DNA from: Blumeriella jaapii
Taxonomy: Eukaryota > Ascomycota > Leotiomycetes > Helotiales > Drepanopezizaceae
Assembly: GCA_009599575.1 (NCBI GenBank)
Contig: VWND01000019.1
Span: 186,001-250,000 of the forward strand
Length of the DNA: 64,000 bases
Reading direction: 5' to 3'
The position numbers and the translations under genes are program-made. Shown here piece by piece: positions 12,684 to 25,289 of this stretch (within the stretch, counting starts at the first letter, position 1; each line of letters starts with the position of its first letter). A model generated the notes under the pieces. It was given only the letters and a program-made list of their open reading frames with translations. It was not told the DNA's origin and ran no database searches.

Positions 12684-15207
12684 TTAATTAATAGAAAACG
12701 CGACGATTTTACAAAATCGAATTTAAAAAATACCGGTATCCCGAAAAAAAAAAATTTAAACGATTTTGAATTTAATTTTTCGAAATTAAATACGCAAATA
12801 CCAAAAACGCTTGCTGCGTTTAAAAACGTCGAACCGCTAATATTTTAGATTCTGATAAAAACATTTAAAATTTCGATTATTATACGATTCGATCGAAAAA
12901 GTCTGAAAAAAAATATCGAAATTATTGCGAAAAAAATTATACAAAAAGCATAAAATCAAATTATTTTGCTTAAAACTTTCGCTTTCGACGACGAAACGAT
13001 TCAGAAGTTTTACTTCGATATTTTTATATAAAAGCTAGGTGAATCCGTTAGTTTTTTTCTTTTTGCTTCGAACGAAAATTAAACTAAGCTTTTTTCGGAA
13101 AATTGCAAATATAATACGCCAAAGCAAATAAAAAAGATTTTTGAAAACGGTGACCCGTTTTTATTCGAACTTTTTTTCGCTAAAAAACTTCGATTTTTTA
13201 ATTTCGTTTTTACGAATAACGTTAATATCAGAAAAAACGGCAAATTCTGCTATTTTTATATGCGTTATTACGCGGCGTATTGCGATTTAATTATAAAAAA
13301 AATTAACGTTATCGGTTTTGCTAATCGATTCGCTGTTATCAGAAATTCGAATTACGACGTGTTCGAAATTAATTTTAATAATTAATTTATATTCCGACGA
13401 AAAACTGCGAAAATTATTTAAGCGCGTGCGAAGGCTTATTTGGGCTACGCAAATTTCAAAGCAGATTCTAAAGCTTTTAGCGCGACTACGAAACTCGACT
13501 GAAACGTAGAAAAATAAAAGCAACGAATATTTCTAAACGCCGATTTTTCTGGCTTTTTAACCGAAAATATTTTTTAAAATTTATCCGAACTAAGCTGCGA
13601 ATTCGTTAATTACGTAAGGTTTCACAACGGAGAAAATAAGCTATTGCTATATTTTATAAAAAAAAAGATAGCTATATATAAGCATCATTTCCGACTGATT
13701 AAAACCCAGAAAGCGCTTACAGTTTCGCTAATATGTTTTATAATTTTATTTAACAAGCTTTTAGAATATACTCCGGCTTTTATTTTGCTATTTTGATTAT
13801 TCGAAACTTTGGAAACTGCCGTTTCGTGGCATATTTTAACGTTCCGATCGTTTTAAATTTCGCTGGCCCCGACCGTATTACAATTATAAAATTCGATATC
13901 GCCGATTTTTAAAAAGGAAAAAAGATCGAAAACCTTACCGACGCTATTTTCGATTATTACGTTCTGTCTGTATTCGCATATAATTCGGAAATAATCGAAG
14001 TTTATTTGTAATTATATTACGACGCCAAGCTAATTAAAACCATTCAAAAAAGCTTAGCTTTTTTATATTTTAGCGCGTTTAAAATAATAGCCTCGGCTAT
14101 TTTATCGGACTACAAAACCGAAAGCTACGAAATGGAAAATGAAATAACTTTTATCAGCTTTTCGATTAAGCAAAAGGTTTTCGTCAGATTCAGAACCTAA
14201 AAAACCGACGGCGCAATATTAATTTATTCGAACAATTATACGGCGCAGAAATACAAAAACTATTTCGAAAACGATAATCCGATAAGCAATCTGATATTGT
14301 TTATATTGCGACGAAAGCAATTATAGCATTTTCGGTAATTTCGATTGTAAACGACTATTTCCGAACCATTCCGTAAAATAGTTTTTTTTACAGGCTTCGG
14401 AGCTTTTTTAAAAGCATTCGTCGGTAAATAACCGTAATCCGACCTATTAGTTTTACGCGAAGCAAAAACGTTAATCGGTTTTAATTACGACGAATTAATC
14501 GATTATTTTCACGATTTTAATATAAGACTTTTTACGCTTTTTGCAAAACGTAGAATTACGTACAAAAACTGAAATTTATTATCTACGAAGAAAAATCGTA
14601 AAAAGCATCCGTCGCGGCGATACCTGACAATATCATCGACGAAAAAGTTATTAAAACGTTCGTAAATCTAAACGATACTTCGATTGACATTTTATTAAGC
14701 CATTTTTCAGAAAAGCAAAATAAATAAAATAATTCAAACGACAAGCGAAACGCTATCTTTCCGCAGAAGCCAATAGCAAAAAGGCCAAGAACGGGTTAAG
14801 AAACCGAAAAAGTATAGGGCTAAAAAGTTTAGTTTATGGTTAATTGGTTTTTAAATTATAAAAAATAAATTAAATTGCATTTGTTAGAATTTTTTTTTGA
14901 TCGTAATCAGAAACGATTACGTATATTATTTAAAACAGGATGTAAAACGGTAATACTTTGTATTAATAAGAATTAATAGTTTTAGCTATAATCGAGGCAT
15001 AAACCCTTTCGAAACTCTCTGCCATTAATTACTTTCAATAAATATAAAAGCAAAGCACTCCTTTAAATAATACTATAGGCACGCAGTTCAATTTATACCT
15101 TCATTCATTTTTTTTTTCCTTTTTTCAGTTTCTTTTAGGGATTCCCTAGACTATCTTACCCACCGACATGTGGCCGTATCAGTCTGGTTTTCCTACATAC
15201 TTTTACA
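12684..15207 (+). mobile_element. Outer copy of element A, right part with 3' LTR
   Basis: This is the reverse complement of 1416 to about 3,947. The sequence joins in frame with 1415 once the inner element is removed. It carries the end of the extra coding region (plus strand, to about 14,830) and ends with the LTR at 14,941-15,207. At 15,208 the sequence changes abruptly to the coding tail of element B, so the outer A copy was inserted into B. Confidence 0.85.
14941..15207 (+). repeat. 3' LTR of outer element A
   Basis: 267 bp, TGTAAAACGG...CTTTTACA, the best-preserved termini of the three A LTRs. The sequence immediately before it (14,760-14,940) matches 1683-1865 in reverse complement, confirming the same element end. 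Confidence 0.9.
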
Positions 15208-15730
15208 ATGCGTCTATTTCCGACCTTTCGGCCCTTTCGCAAGCTCGATAACTTTACAAACGGCCTTTTTAAAATTATAGCCAAAATTTTCGACAACGCT
15301 TTTAAACTAAACCTTTTTAATATTATAAACGTATATCCAGTTTTTTACGTTAATCGATTGCGTAAAACAGCTAACGACGCGCTTTCAGATCAAATTAATT
15401 TAGCTTCTGAATTTATTAATATAATTGGTAAGCTTAAATACGAAATCGAAAAATTAATCGCTTATCGAATACAGCGAAAAACCTTTTAATATAAAGTTTT
15501 TTAAATAAACTTAAATAAAAATTTTATGTAATATTCCGCGTTTGATTTTATATACGCTTTTTTAAAAATGCGCGACTTTTATTTGGCGCATAAAAAGCTT
15601 CCCGGTCCTTTTGCAAAACTTATAAACTGGCTGAAAGCGTATTCCGAAAGTTTGGATTCGTACGATCATTTGGATAGCGACGTATTAATAAATAAAAGCT
15701 CGAGAGCGCGCTTTTCGGACGGAAAAATAG
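15208..15730 (+). pseudogene. Chromovirus (Ty3/gypsy) pol tail with chromodomain, element B copy 1
   Basis: The plus frame reads FRPFRKLDNFTNGLFKI, then VYPVFYVNRLRK and KYEIEKLIAYRIQRKTFQYK. This is the integrase C-terminal region followed by a chromodomain, as in fungal chromoviruses. The end reads DSYDHLDSD. The same segment recurs at about 24,500-25,023. The frame is nearly open, so this copy is less damaged than its surroundings. Its upstream part is cut off by the outer A insertion at 15,207. Confidence 0.8.
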
Positions 15731-15996
15731 TGTGACGATTTACTCTGTTGCTACCTTTCGTATCATCTTAGCAACTACGTATAGCTGCAAGCTTTTTGGT
15801 TTTTTGGTGGGTCTTCTATTAATTATGGAAATTATTATATATATAAGGCTTTTTCCTTTTAGCAACTTTTGCCTTTTGCAATTATTGATTCTAAATGAAT
15901 ATTTTGTTATAAAACCAAAGGCTCGTTTCTTATACCATGTGAACACGGCGACCAGTTGACTGATCTTCCAGCCCTCCGACTGATTAGATCGTCACA
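15731..15996 (+). repeat. LTR of element B, copy 1
   Basis: 266 bp, starting TGTGACGATTTAC and ending GATCGTCACA. It is repeated at 25,024-25,289 in the same orientation and directly follows the chromodomain reading frame, as a 3' LTR does. Confidence 0.88.
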
Positions 15997-18900
15997 AATA
16001 CGATTAAAAAAAAAATACTTTTCGCAAAACTCCGATTTATTTTTCGAAAAAAAATTATTAAACGAAATAATATTGCAGCTACAAGCTCGCACGAAAAATT
16101 AGTATTAATCGTTCGTCGTATCGAAAATGTTAATAAAATTATTAGCAACGAAACGAAAAATAATAAACGACGAAACGAACGCAAAAAAAAAAAAAAAAAA
16201 AAAGACTTATATTTACGATTAAAACTTAAAAGCTAAAACAAATATATACCGTTTTCGATTCGAAAATACGTTACAAAAAAAAAAACGAAAGCGAAAAAAC
16301 GATAATTTTAATAAAATTCTTTAAAATTTTAAAACTTTTAACGATTTCTTTTACTTTTCGAAATGCAATCGCTGCCAAAAAAAAAAGTATCGTATAATTA
16401 ATTATTTAAAAATCGAATATTATAAATGCAACAAAAAAAAATATATAATTTTAAATTGCTCCGAAGCTAATAAATTTAAAAATTCGGAAAAAGCTTTCGT
16501 TCGATTTTAATTTCGTCGCTATTAATAAAATCGAGCGAAAAAAAAAAGCATAAAATGTAAATTTTAATCGAAATTAAAAAAGCCAAAAGCGAAATTCGTA
16601 CGAAACGAGCTTTTATCGATTGCGGCGCGGAAAAAAACTGCGTAATCCAAAAATTATTAATTAAATATAAATAAAAATTAATTTAAAAACTTATTAATTT
16701 ATTTACGATTAAAAAAAAAAGTAATTATCTACGGCACGCATACGCAATCTATTCGCGCTATTAATAATTATAAAACAACTAAAAAAATACAAAACGATTT
16801 CGTAGCTTGCGATATAAATATTCCAAAAGTTTTATTTATTTTAAAATTCCTTTAGTTACGAAATATCGATCCCGCTATAAGCTTTCGAGCTAAATCGTAG
16901 CGATATTTAATCGAACGCTTACAATTTAATTTCGTTATAATTAAACGTTTTAAAAAGAAATCCAAAAGAAAACAAGCGTTTTGTATCGTTTTAAAAAAAG
17001 TTATTAAAAAACAATATTAATTATCTTTTAAATACGACGATTACGCCGACGTGTTTAACGATACCGCCGCGGTTATTCTAGCTTTTTATTATTTTATAAA
17101 ATATCGAATAAATTTCGCGGAAAAAAAATTTTTTTTTTAAAAACCAGTTTACTTTTTATCGGAATCCGAATTTATCGAATTGCGCGAATATTTCGATTCG
17201 AGCTTAGAAAAAAGCTGAATAAAAAAATTTATTAGCTTTGCCGGCGCATCGGTAATATTTATACCGAAAAAAACGGAAATTTACGATTATGCGTCGATTA
17301 TAAAAGTTTAAACGCAATTATAATTAAAAATCGAATTTTTCTATTTTTTATAAGCGAAATTTTAAATCGTTTAAAAAAAGCTAAAATATTTATTAAATTA
17401 AATTTTATTTAGGCGTATTATCGCTTTCGAATAAAAAAGGAAAATAAATAAAAAATTGCGTTTCGCATTCGTTACGGACATTTCGAATACTGCGTATTAC
17501 CTTTCGGCCTTTCGAACGCATCAGCAATTTTCCAAACGTATATTAATTAAGTTTTAATCGATTTAATAAATATTACGTATATAATTTACTTCGACGATAT
17601 TTTAATATTTTCCGAAAATTCCGACGATTATACAAACGCGATAAAAATTTTTTTCGAAAAACTTCGTATTAACAAACTTTACGAAAATCTAAAAAAATAT
17701 ATTTTTAATACGAATACGGTTAAATTCCTAGGCTTCGTCGTTATTTTTACGGAAATTAAAATAAATCTAAAAAAAATAAATAATATTCGGAAATAGCTTT
17801 TTTTTATTACGTAGCGAAATATTCAAATGTTTTTAAGTTTTATTAATTTTTATAAACGTTTTATTAAAAACTACGTTAAGCTTTGCCGATTTATTATAAA
17901 TTTTTTAAAAAAAATGCAACGAAAAAAAATATCGAACCTTTTTCGTTTTTTATTCGAAGCGAAAATCGCTTTTTTATTTTTAAAAAAAAAGTTTTGCCGA
18001 ACACCGATTTTACGCTATTTCGATTTTCGATTAAAAATCCAAATCGAAATAAACGCTTCGAAATTCGTTATAAGCGGAATATTATTTTAATTATTCGAGA
18101 AAAATACGAAAGCACGTTAGTATTTTATCGCGTATTATTCGAAAAAGCTTTTTTTTATAAAACAAAAATACGAAGTTTACGACGCTAAACTAATAATTAT
18201 AATTTACGCTTTTAAATAATAAAGCTAATATTTACGTAGCGCTTTTAACGTTATTATTATACGTATAAATTATTATAATTTAAAATACTTTTTTACAAAA
18301 AAACGTTTAAACGGACGCCAAGCGAAATAAGCCGACGAATTAGTTAAATACGATTTTGCAATCGAATATAAAACAAAAGTTTTTAATCCGGCGGATAATT
18401 TTTTCCGCCGGCCAGATTTAAAAAAAAATTTAAAAAAAAATAACGAATAGCTGTTTACGCTGCATCGTAAGCTAAAATTAATTTATTTAAAATATTTTAA
18501 AATATTTTTCGCAATAAAAACACGCTTAAAATCGAAGCATAAACTATTTCGCGCCGATAAATATTCGAAGCTTTTATTAACGAAATTAAAAAATAAAAAA
18601 CAAACGGAAAAAAGCTAAATAAAAAGCTTTTTCGCCGGATTGTTTTTTGCTAATATTACTAATTGCAAATAATATATATTACGAAGCGTAGCCGCTGTAT
18701 TATTATAATCCGAAACGGCTAATAACAAGCTAGCAGAATCGATTTATAAAATTATTTTTAAATTGCAAAAATTTGATTTTTTTATATTATAAAAAACGTA
18801 CGAATCGGCTTCGCAAAACAATCGAATCGAATCCGAAAAATATTAGCGTATAAGCTAAAATAAATTATTACGTTATAAAAAACGTACGTATATTTCGAAT

Positions 18901-20030
18901 AAAAGCGTTATTAAAAACGAAATATTAAAAATTAATTATAACGATCCGACCGCCGGTTATTAAAACTTTCGGCGAACGTTAAAATTGATCGAAAAAAAGT
19001 ATTTCTGGCCTGGTTTACGAAACGACGTAAAGCGTTACGTTAATACGTATGAAAAATGCTAAAAAAGCAAATTTAAAAAACACCGACCTTATAGCGAATT
19101 AATTTTTTTTTCGATTTTTACGAAATTTTAAAAAAAATAATTATAAATTTTATTACGAATTTATTTTTTAGTAAAAAACGAAATTTTATTTACGATTCGA
19201 TATTCGTTATAATAAACCGATATACGAAGCTATCGAAATATATACCGATATAAAAAACGATTTTAGCCTCAGATTTGGCTAAGATATTTATATAATACGT
19301 TTACAAAAATTTTAGCTGTTTTAAAAAAATTATTATAAACAAAAAGTTAGTTTTTATTAATAAATTCTAATTTTTAATAATATTTTATTTATAAATACGA
19401 CGTCGATTAAACACCGTTTTTTATTTTTAAACCGATAGCCAAACGAAACGTTAAAATTAAATTTTAGAATTTTATTTTCGCACGTATTGCGATTATCGAT
19501 AAAACGATTAAGCTACGAAGTTTGCTTTAGCCGAATTTACGTATAATAATTCGATATACGCTTTTATAAATTCTATTTTTTTTCGCATATTATACGGCTT
19601 TTATTTAAAACTTAGCAGCAACGTCGAAAGCGACGTCGTAAAAAAAAAATATCGTTAGCGGAAAAACGAATTAAAATATTATAAAAAAAAAAAATACTTA
19701 ATAAAAAACTAAAAAAAACCAACGCGAATTATAAAAAGTTTTACGACGTTAAATACAAAAAAACTAAATTTTAAATAAACGACAAAATATTATTATCGAT
19801 TAAAAACCTTCGATAACTGCGACTTTTTCGAAAGCTTTTAAATAAATATTTAAAGCTTTTTAAAATCAAGCGAATTATATACAAGCACGGCCAAGTTTAT
19901 TAATTCGAGCTTTTTTTTTAATATCGTAATTACGATATTTCTACGTTTTCCTATTAAAATCTTAGCAGAATCGGAATAATACCGAGCCGAAAAATAATAT
20001 AATAAAATTTTAAAAACCCGAAAAATACGA
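15997..20030 (+). mobile_element. Degenerate Ty3/gypsy element C (gag knuckle, PR, RT, RNase H, IN)
   Basis: The plus strand shows, in order: a RIP-altered zinc knuckle near 16,415-16,465 (YYKCNKKKYIILNC, usual CxxCxxxGHxxxxC); protease AFIDCGAEKN near 16,607; RT LRLCVDYKSLNAI near 17,281, with [13 protein letters not shown] and the catalytic YFDDILIFS near 17,583; RNase H IEINASKFVISGILF near 18,043; and the integrase zinc-binding and start region YFWPGLRNDVKRYVNTYEKC near 18,990. An integrase C-terminal segment near 19,800-19,960 (FELFF..RNYDIS) differs from the B tail, so C is a separate element. No LTR was found at its left end, where it abuts the B LTR. Many TAA/TAG stops are present. 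Confidence 0.85.
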
Positions 20031-21640
20031 AATCAAATTAATATAAATTTACAAAAATACAAAAAAAAGCCGATATTATTTAATACGATAAAAAGATTAT
20101 TTACTAAGCGAAAACTCGTAAAAGCCAGAAAATTATTTTACGAACGCAAAAAAAATTGTAAAAAAATATTTAAAAAATACGATAAATAATAGCAACGGAG
20201 CAATAACAAATGCGCGCCGTAAAAGCAAAAAAAAAGAAAACAAAAACATTTAAAAAATTTTAAAACCGCCGCTAAGCTAATTTATTTTTATTATTATTTT
20301 TTTTTTTATCGCTATTTTTTTTAAATTTAAAAGCAGCGGCAAATTAAAAAAAATTAATACTAAACGAATTCGCAAAATATTCGATTTATTTTAATTAAAA
20401 CTTTTACGATAGCCGTAATCGAATTTTAAATTACAATTACGATATTTTCGTAAAAATCCAAAATTTAATTTAATTAATTAAAATAAATCCGAGCGACGTT
20501 TTCGAAACGTCGGAAAATACGTTTTATATTAGCGTCGTTAAATAAAAAGGCCGGCGCAGCCAAAGCTTTTAAAACAGCAGCAGCCGCCAAACCGGCAAAA
20601 ACGAGCGCAGCAGCAGCAGCGGCAGCGGCAATCCGAGCCGCGACGCGATTCGTACGATTTTCGATTATTATAAAAGCCGAAGCGTTATTTTTTTTTAAAC
20701 GATTTATATAAGCGTCGTAAATAATAAAATCGATAAAAGTTTTAGCAAAAGCTTTGGTTTCGATAGCAAAAAAAAAAAAAGCGGCAGCGGCGGTAGTAAT
20801 ATCGAAACGATTTATAAAATCGTTAAAGCCCGCGAAAAAAATTTGCGCTTCGATAACGCGTGCGATAAAAACTTATAGCTAATTAAAAGCGAATTCGAAT
20901 AAAAATTTAAAAAATTTACAAAAAAATATTAAATATACGAAGCTTTGCAGCGGTTGCATTTTACGCTAAAAAGCTCGAAAACGCAAAAAAGCAAAAAAGC
21001 CGTTATAATACTTTTTCGCGTAAAATCAAACGGACGTACCGAAAGCAAATAAAAATCAAAAGTATTTTAAAAGTTCGCGGCGAACGCGGCGAAAAGTAAT
21101 TAATTAAAATAAAAAAAAAAACTAACGAAAAAATAAAAATAAAAAAAAAAAAAAAAAAGTTAAGCAGAAAAATAGCGGCTATTTTAAAAAAAAAAGCTTT
21201 TTTAAATAAAAATACAAGCGCTACCGAAAATAAAAAAAAAAAATAATAAAACAGCTATAATTTACGACCGAAAGCGGAAAAAACAGTTATAATTCACGAT
21301 CAAAAACGGAAGAAACCGCACGTTATTCGAAAGCGTAACGCACGCTATATACGGAAACATACGCATAAAAAAATCAATCGTTTTTAAAAACTAAAAGCCT
21401 AAAAAAAAAAATAATATTAAAAATCAATATTACGTATATAAATTAAATAATCCGCTAAAATCTTTTGCTTTTTACCAACCTTCGAATAATACTTTCTGCG
21501 GATAGGCCGTAAAAGCCGGATAATATTATAAAAGCTAAAAATAATATTTAAATAAAACATTTTATAAAAATAATTGCTAAAAAACCAATTATTAAAATTA
21601 TATTAAAAAAAATTAAAAAAAAATCGGAATAAAAGCTGGA
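20031..21640. other. A-rich, Lys/Arg-coding RIP-damaged stretch of unknown origin
   Basis: Extremely A-rich plus strand with many poly-A runs. A small island at about 20,540-20,650 keeps runs of CAG/CGG/AGC triplets. A basic, lysine-rich frame can be followed in pieces to about 21,400. No recognised domain. It may be the 3' part of element C or another element. Confidence 0.4.
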
Positions 21641-21649
21641 AAGCATACT

Positions 21650-21850
21650 AAATGAAATTCGCCTGGTTTTCTGGGAAATACTTTTTTCGAGGGCTCCACC
21701 CCTTCTTTTGTACTTATACACGCCTTTTATTAAAAATGTAAAAAGTAAAAATCAGTCTGATTATCAACCCAACCTTATCTGAGCTTTATTATCTGAACTA
21801 GTGTTTCCCTGCCTTTCAATTCTTACAAAAGCCTAAATAAGCTTTTTTAA
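21650..21850. repeat. LTR-like or single-copy patch with higher GC
   Basis: A patch of more balanced composition inside the RIP block, with a TATA-like segment. No second copy was found in the window, so its identity as an LTR (perhaps of element C) is only suggested by its position downstream of C. Confidence 0.25.
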
Positions 21851-21989
21851 TCGTTGTAAAAATGCTGGCAAAAATATGTAAAGTTTTTATTACGCTGTTT
21901 CGTTTGTTTATATTTTTTTAATATATGCGATTAAGTATTTTAGGCTTTTTTCGCTGATTAAAATCGACGAATAACTGCTCGTTGAAATA

Positions 21990-23060
21990 AAAAATAACGG
22001 GCATATCGAATAGCTATTTTATTTTGTTTTTTTTTTAGTTATACGCTTGTTTTAAATCGTAGTATTATAAAAATTTGCGATTAATAAAAACGTCGGTAAA
22101 ACCCAGGTTTGTAATCAGAAAAAAAAAATTTATACGACGTCGGTCAATCGTAAAAAAAAAAAAAATAGCAGAAAAAATAAGCTTTTTCGGCTCGCTATTA
22201 TAACCGATAAATATAATAAATTTATACAGCCGAATAAAACTTATTTCGAAACGTTAAAAAAATTGGTACGTTAAAAGAATTTTAATCGTACCGAAAATAT
22301 TAGCTTCGCTATCGATATATACAAATATTTTAATATATAATTTATTGCGTATTAATTTTATAAAAACTAAAAACTATCGTTTTTTTATTAAAAAGCGTTG
22401 ATTAAATTTTAAATCTTTTTATAAATCGAATTTTTTATTATAATAAAAATCTTTGCCACGGTTTAAAAGTTTTTTGACAGATCGTTTTGCTTTTCGTCGA
22501 TAGTTATTTCGGCGATTTTACGATTAAATTTAACGTCGGAGCAAATATCTGCGAAATGGCCGGGCTTGCCGCAGTTATAATAAGCGCCAAAAAAACGCGC
22601 AGCCAAATAAGAAAAACCGGGGATGGCAGAAATAGCAGCTATACGTTTGTAAAAATTTCTGCTAAAAAAAAAAGAAGCCGTGCGAACAAAAAGAACTGGA
22701 AAAATAAAACGTTATAAAACTTTGAAAATACCGAAAATACGCCTAAAGTTTTAATTAGCAAAAATTATAGCAAAAAAAAAATAGCTTATACGACGGGCAA
22801 AAGCTATTTTTTCAGCTCGGATATTGCGTAATTTTTTATTCGCAACGGCCAAAAACTCGTTTAAAGCAATATAATTACTATTTATTTTGTACTTTTTTAT
22901 TCGAAAATCGTATTTAAAAATAAAAATAACTTTTTCGCATATATTTTTAAACCAACGGTTTTTAATAATTTTATTAATAATTACGTAGCGAATAAACAAA
23001 AAACAAAAGTTATTATAAATTTGACCGTTATTTATATAAAGCTTATTATATTGCAATTTA
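21990..23060 (-). mobile_element. Degenerate gag (zinc knuckle) and possible protease remnant, element D
   Basis: The minus strand carries YYNCGKPGHFADIC near 22,550-22,600, a zinc knuckle whose first Cys has become Tyr by a G-to-A change. A gag-like segment lies upstream (22,751-23,056) and a possible protease segment (GFTDVFINRKF) near 22,100. The opposite orientation to C shows it is a separate remnant. No RT was found with it, so it is truncated. Confidence 0.6.
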
Positions 23061-24214
23061 GCAGATTAAACGCGGTTATAATTAAAAAAGCGCTAATTAA
23101 AAATGCGAAAAACGTTTCGGGCCGATTAAATTTAATTATAAAACTCGGAATTTAAATGCTTTAAAATAATAGTTTTTGTTTTTCTAATAATATATTTGAA
23201 ATATGCTTTGGTTTAGTTTATATTTTATATAAAGTTTTTTAAATATTTTTTAATAAACAGTTTTATATTTATTTTTTATGCGTTATATTTAATTTTTTTT
23301 TTAAAATCGCTAAAAGCGTAGCGAAAATATTTAATTTTGGATAGTTCGATTCGAAAAATAGCTGGGTCGAAGACGGAAAAATAATATTCGGAAATTAATT
23401 AAAAATTTGCGATAAAAGCGCGCGAAGCTCGAAATAAAAAAAAAGCGTCGCGAACGATATTAGCAAAAAAAGCTGGAAAGCGAGCGGCGGCAATAATTTA
23501 AGCGATTATTTAAGCGATTTGAAGCTGCTAGGCCGCAATAAATCTTTTAGCGTTAGCAAATATATTAAGCAATCGTAAAAGCATTCGTCGGTTTAAAAAT
23601 ATTAAAATATCAGCGTCGTATAATTCGATTTTAGATTCGATCGTAAAACGAAAAGATTTAGCAAATAAATCGGCTGCAAATAACTATAATTCGGTAAAAA
23701 AATCGTAAAATAAAAATTCGCTGCCAAAGTCGTCGAAAAAACCTGAAACGAATGAAAATTCGAAAGCGTTAAAAGCGAAAACAAAAAGTGGAAATGCTGA
23801 TTCGAAGCCGAATCGTACGGATTGCGTTCGTTTTCGAATGCCGCGTCGATTTATAAAAAAAACATAAAATATTATAATATTAAAAAAAAGCGATTCGAAT
23901 TGCAAAAGCAAATCGAATTAATAGGAAAAAAAGACTCCAGCTTTTTCTGAAAACAAAATTAATAAAAGGAAGTTTTAATTAAAACACCGATAAATAAACG
24001 TCGGTACGAACGGCCTGAAAAAAGTTCGAGTTGCAAAAGCAAATCGAATTTTTAACCGTGGATATAAAGCTTTTTAGCGAAAGTTGTTTAGTCTTTTTTT
24101 ATATCATAGCTAGCTTAAAAATAATCGAAATAATATAAATTAAAAAGTACGCATATAAATTAAAAGAAAAACACCGAGCTAGAATGCTCGGGGTCGCGAA
24201 TTTTATATACAGTG
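23061..24214. other. RIP-damaged repeat sequence, unassigned
   Basis: AT-rich with preserved CpG. A broken plus frame rich in Ser, Lys and Asp runs from about 23,330 to 23,900. No family recognised. Probably part of another transposon. Confidence 0.4.
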
Positions 24215-24290
24215 GATTGCGTTTGTGGGTCACGTGACTTAGCGCGAGGCCTAGTGGCCGAGGTGGTCCGTGCCCAAACCTTATTCCAAC

Positions 24291-24365
24291 ACCACCGGCA
24301 ATTATACCACTGGCAACCATACCATTGGCAACCATACCACTGGCAGCCATACCACTGGCAGCCAG
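24291..24365. repeat. 15-bp minisatellite in a non-RIP island
   Basis: About five units of a 15-bp repeat (consensus ACCACTGGCARCCAT) follow a GC-richer segment starting near 24,215. The island (24,215-24,365) lacks the TpA-rich bias seen on both sides. Confidence 0.7.
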
Positions 24366-24419
24366 GATCGTAACATTATTACGACGTTTAAAACCTCGTT
24401 AAATCGCATTTTTAATAAG

Positions 24420-25023
24420 CCTACGATAAAATAAAAAAAAATGCGAATAAATTTCGCCGCGCGATCGATTTTAACGTTGGCGATTATATATAACTCGATA
24501 TGCGTTTATTTCCGATTTTCCGGCCCTTTCGCAAGCTCGACAATTCTACAAACGGCCTTTTTAAAATTGTAGCCAAAATTTTCGACAACGCTTTCAAGCT
24601 AGACCTTTTTAATATTATAAACGTACACCTAGTTTTTCACGCTAGTCGATTGCGTAAAACAGCTAACGACGCGCTTTCAAAATAAATTAATCTAGCTTTT
24701 AAACTTATTAATATAACTAATAAGCTTAAATACGAAATCGAAAAATTAATCGCTTATCGAATGCAGCGGAAAATCTTTAATACAAAGCTTTTTAAATAAG
24801 CTTAAATAAAAATCTCACGTGATACTTCGCGTCTGATTTTATATATGCTTTTTTAAAAATGCGCGATTTTTATTTGGCGCATAAAAAGCTTTCCGGTTCT
24901 TTTGCAAAGCTTATAAACTGGCTAAAAGCGTATTCCGAAAGTTTGGATTCGTACGATTATTTGGATAGCGACGTATTAATAAATAAAAGCTCGAAAGCGC
25001 GCTTTTTTCGGACGGAGGAATAA
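24420..25023 (+). pseudogene. Chromovirus pol tail with chromodomain, element B copy 2
   Basis: The plus frame shows FRRAIDFNVGDYI at about 24,450, then FRPFRKLDNSTNGLFKI, VHLVFHASRLRK and KYEIEKLIAYRMQRK. These are the integrase C-terminal and chromodomain regions, as in copy 1 at 15,208. The upstream pol is missing; the sequence left of about 24,370 is the minisatellite island. Several stops are present. Confidence 0.78.
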
Positions 25024-25289
25024 TATAACGACTTACTTTTTTGGCTCCTCGTGTTATTTCAGCAACTACGTGTAGCTGCAAGCTCTTTGGTCTTCTGATA
25101 GGTCTTTTTATCAATTGTAGAAATTATTCATATATATAAAGCTTTTTTTTTTTAGCAACTTCTGCCTTTTGCAGTTGTTGATTCTAAATGAATATCTTTG
25201 TTACAGAACCGAAGGCTCGTTTCTTATACCATGTGACACGGCGACCAGTTGACTGATTTCCCAGCCCTCCGACTGATTAGATCGTCACA
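25024..25289 (+). repeat. LTR of element B, copy 2; right edge of the AT-rich block
   Basis: 266 bp, matching 15,731-15,996 and ending GATCGTCACA at 25,289. Immediately afterwards base composition returns to normal, so this LTR marks the border between the transposon block and the gene block. Confidence 0.88.

Noticed and set aside
15731..25289. One 9.6-kb element bounded by the two B LTRs
   Set aside because: The flanks (aatag and cttgg) do not match as a target duplication, the chromodomain tail also precedes the left LTR, and the internal pol carries a different integrase C-terminus.
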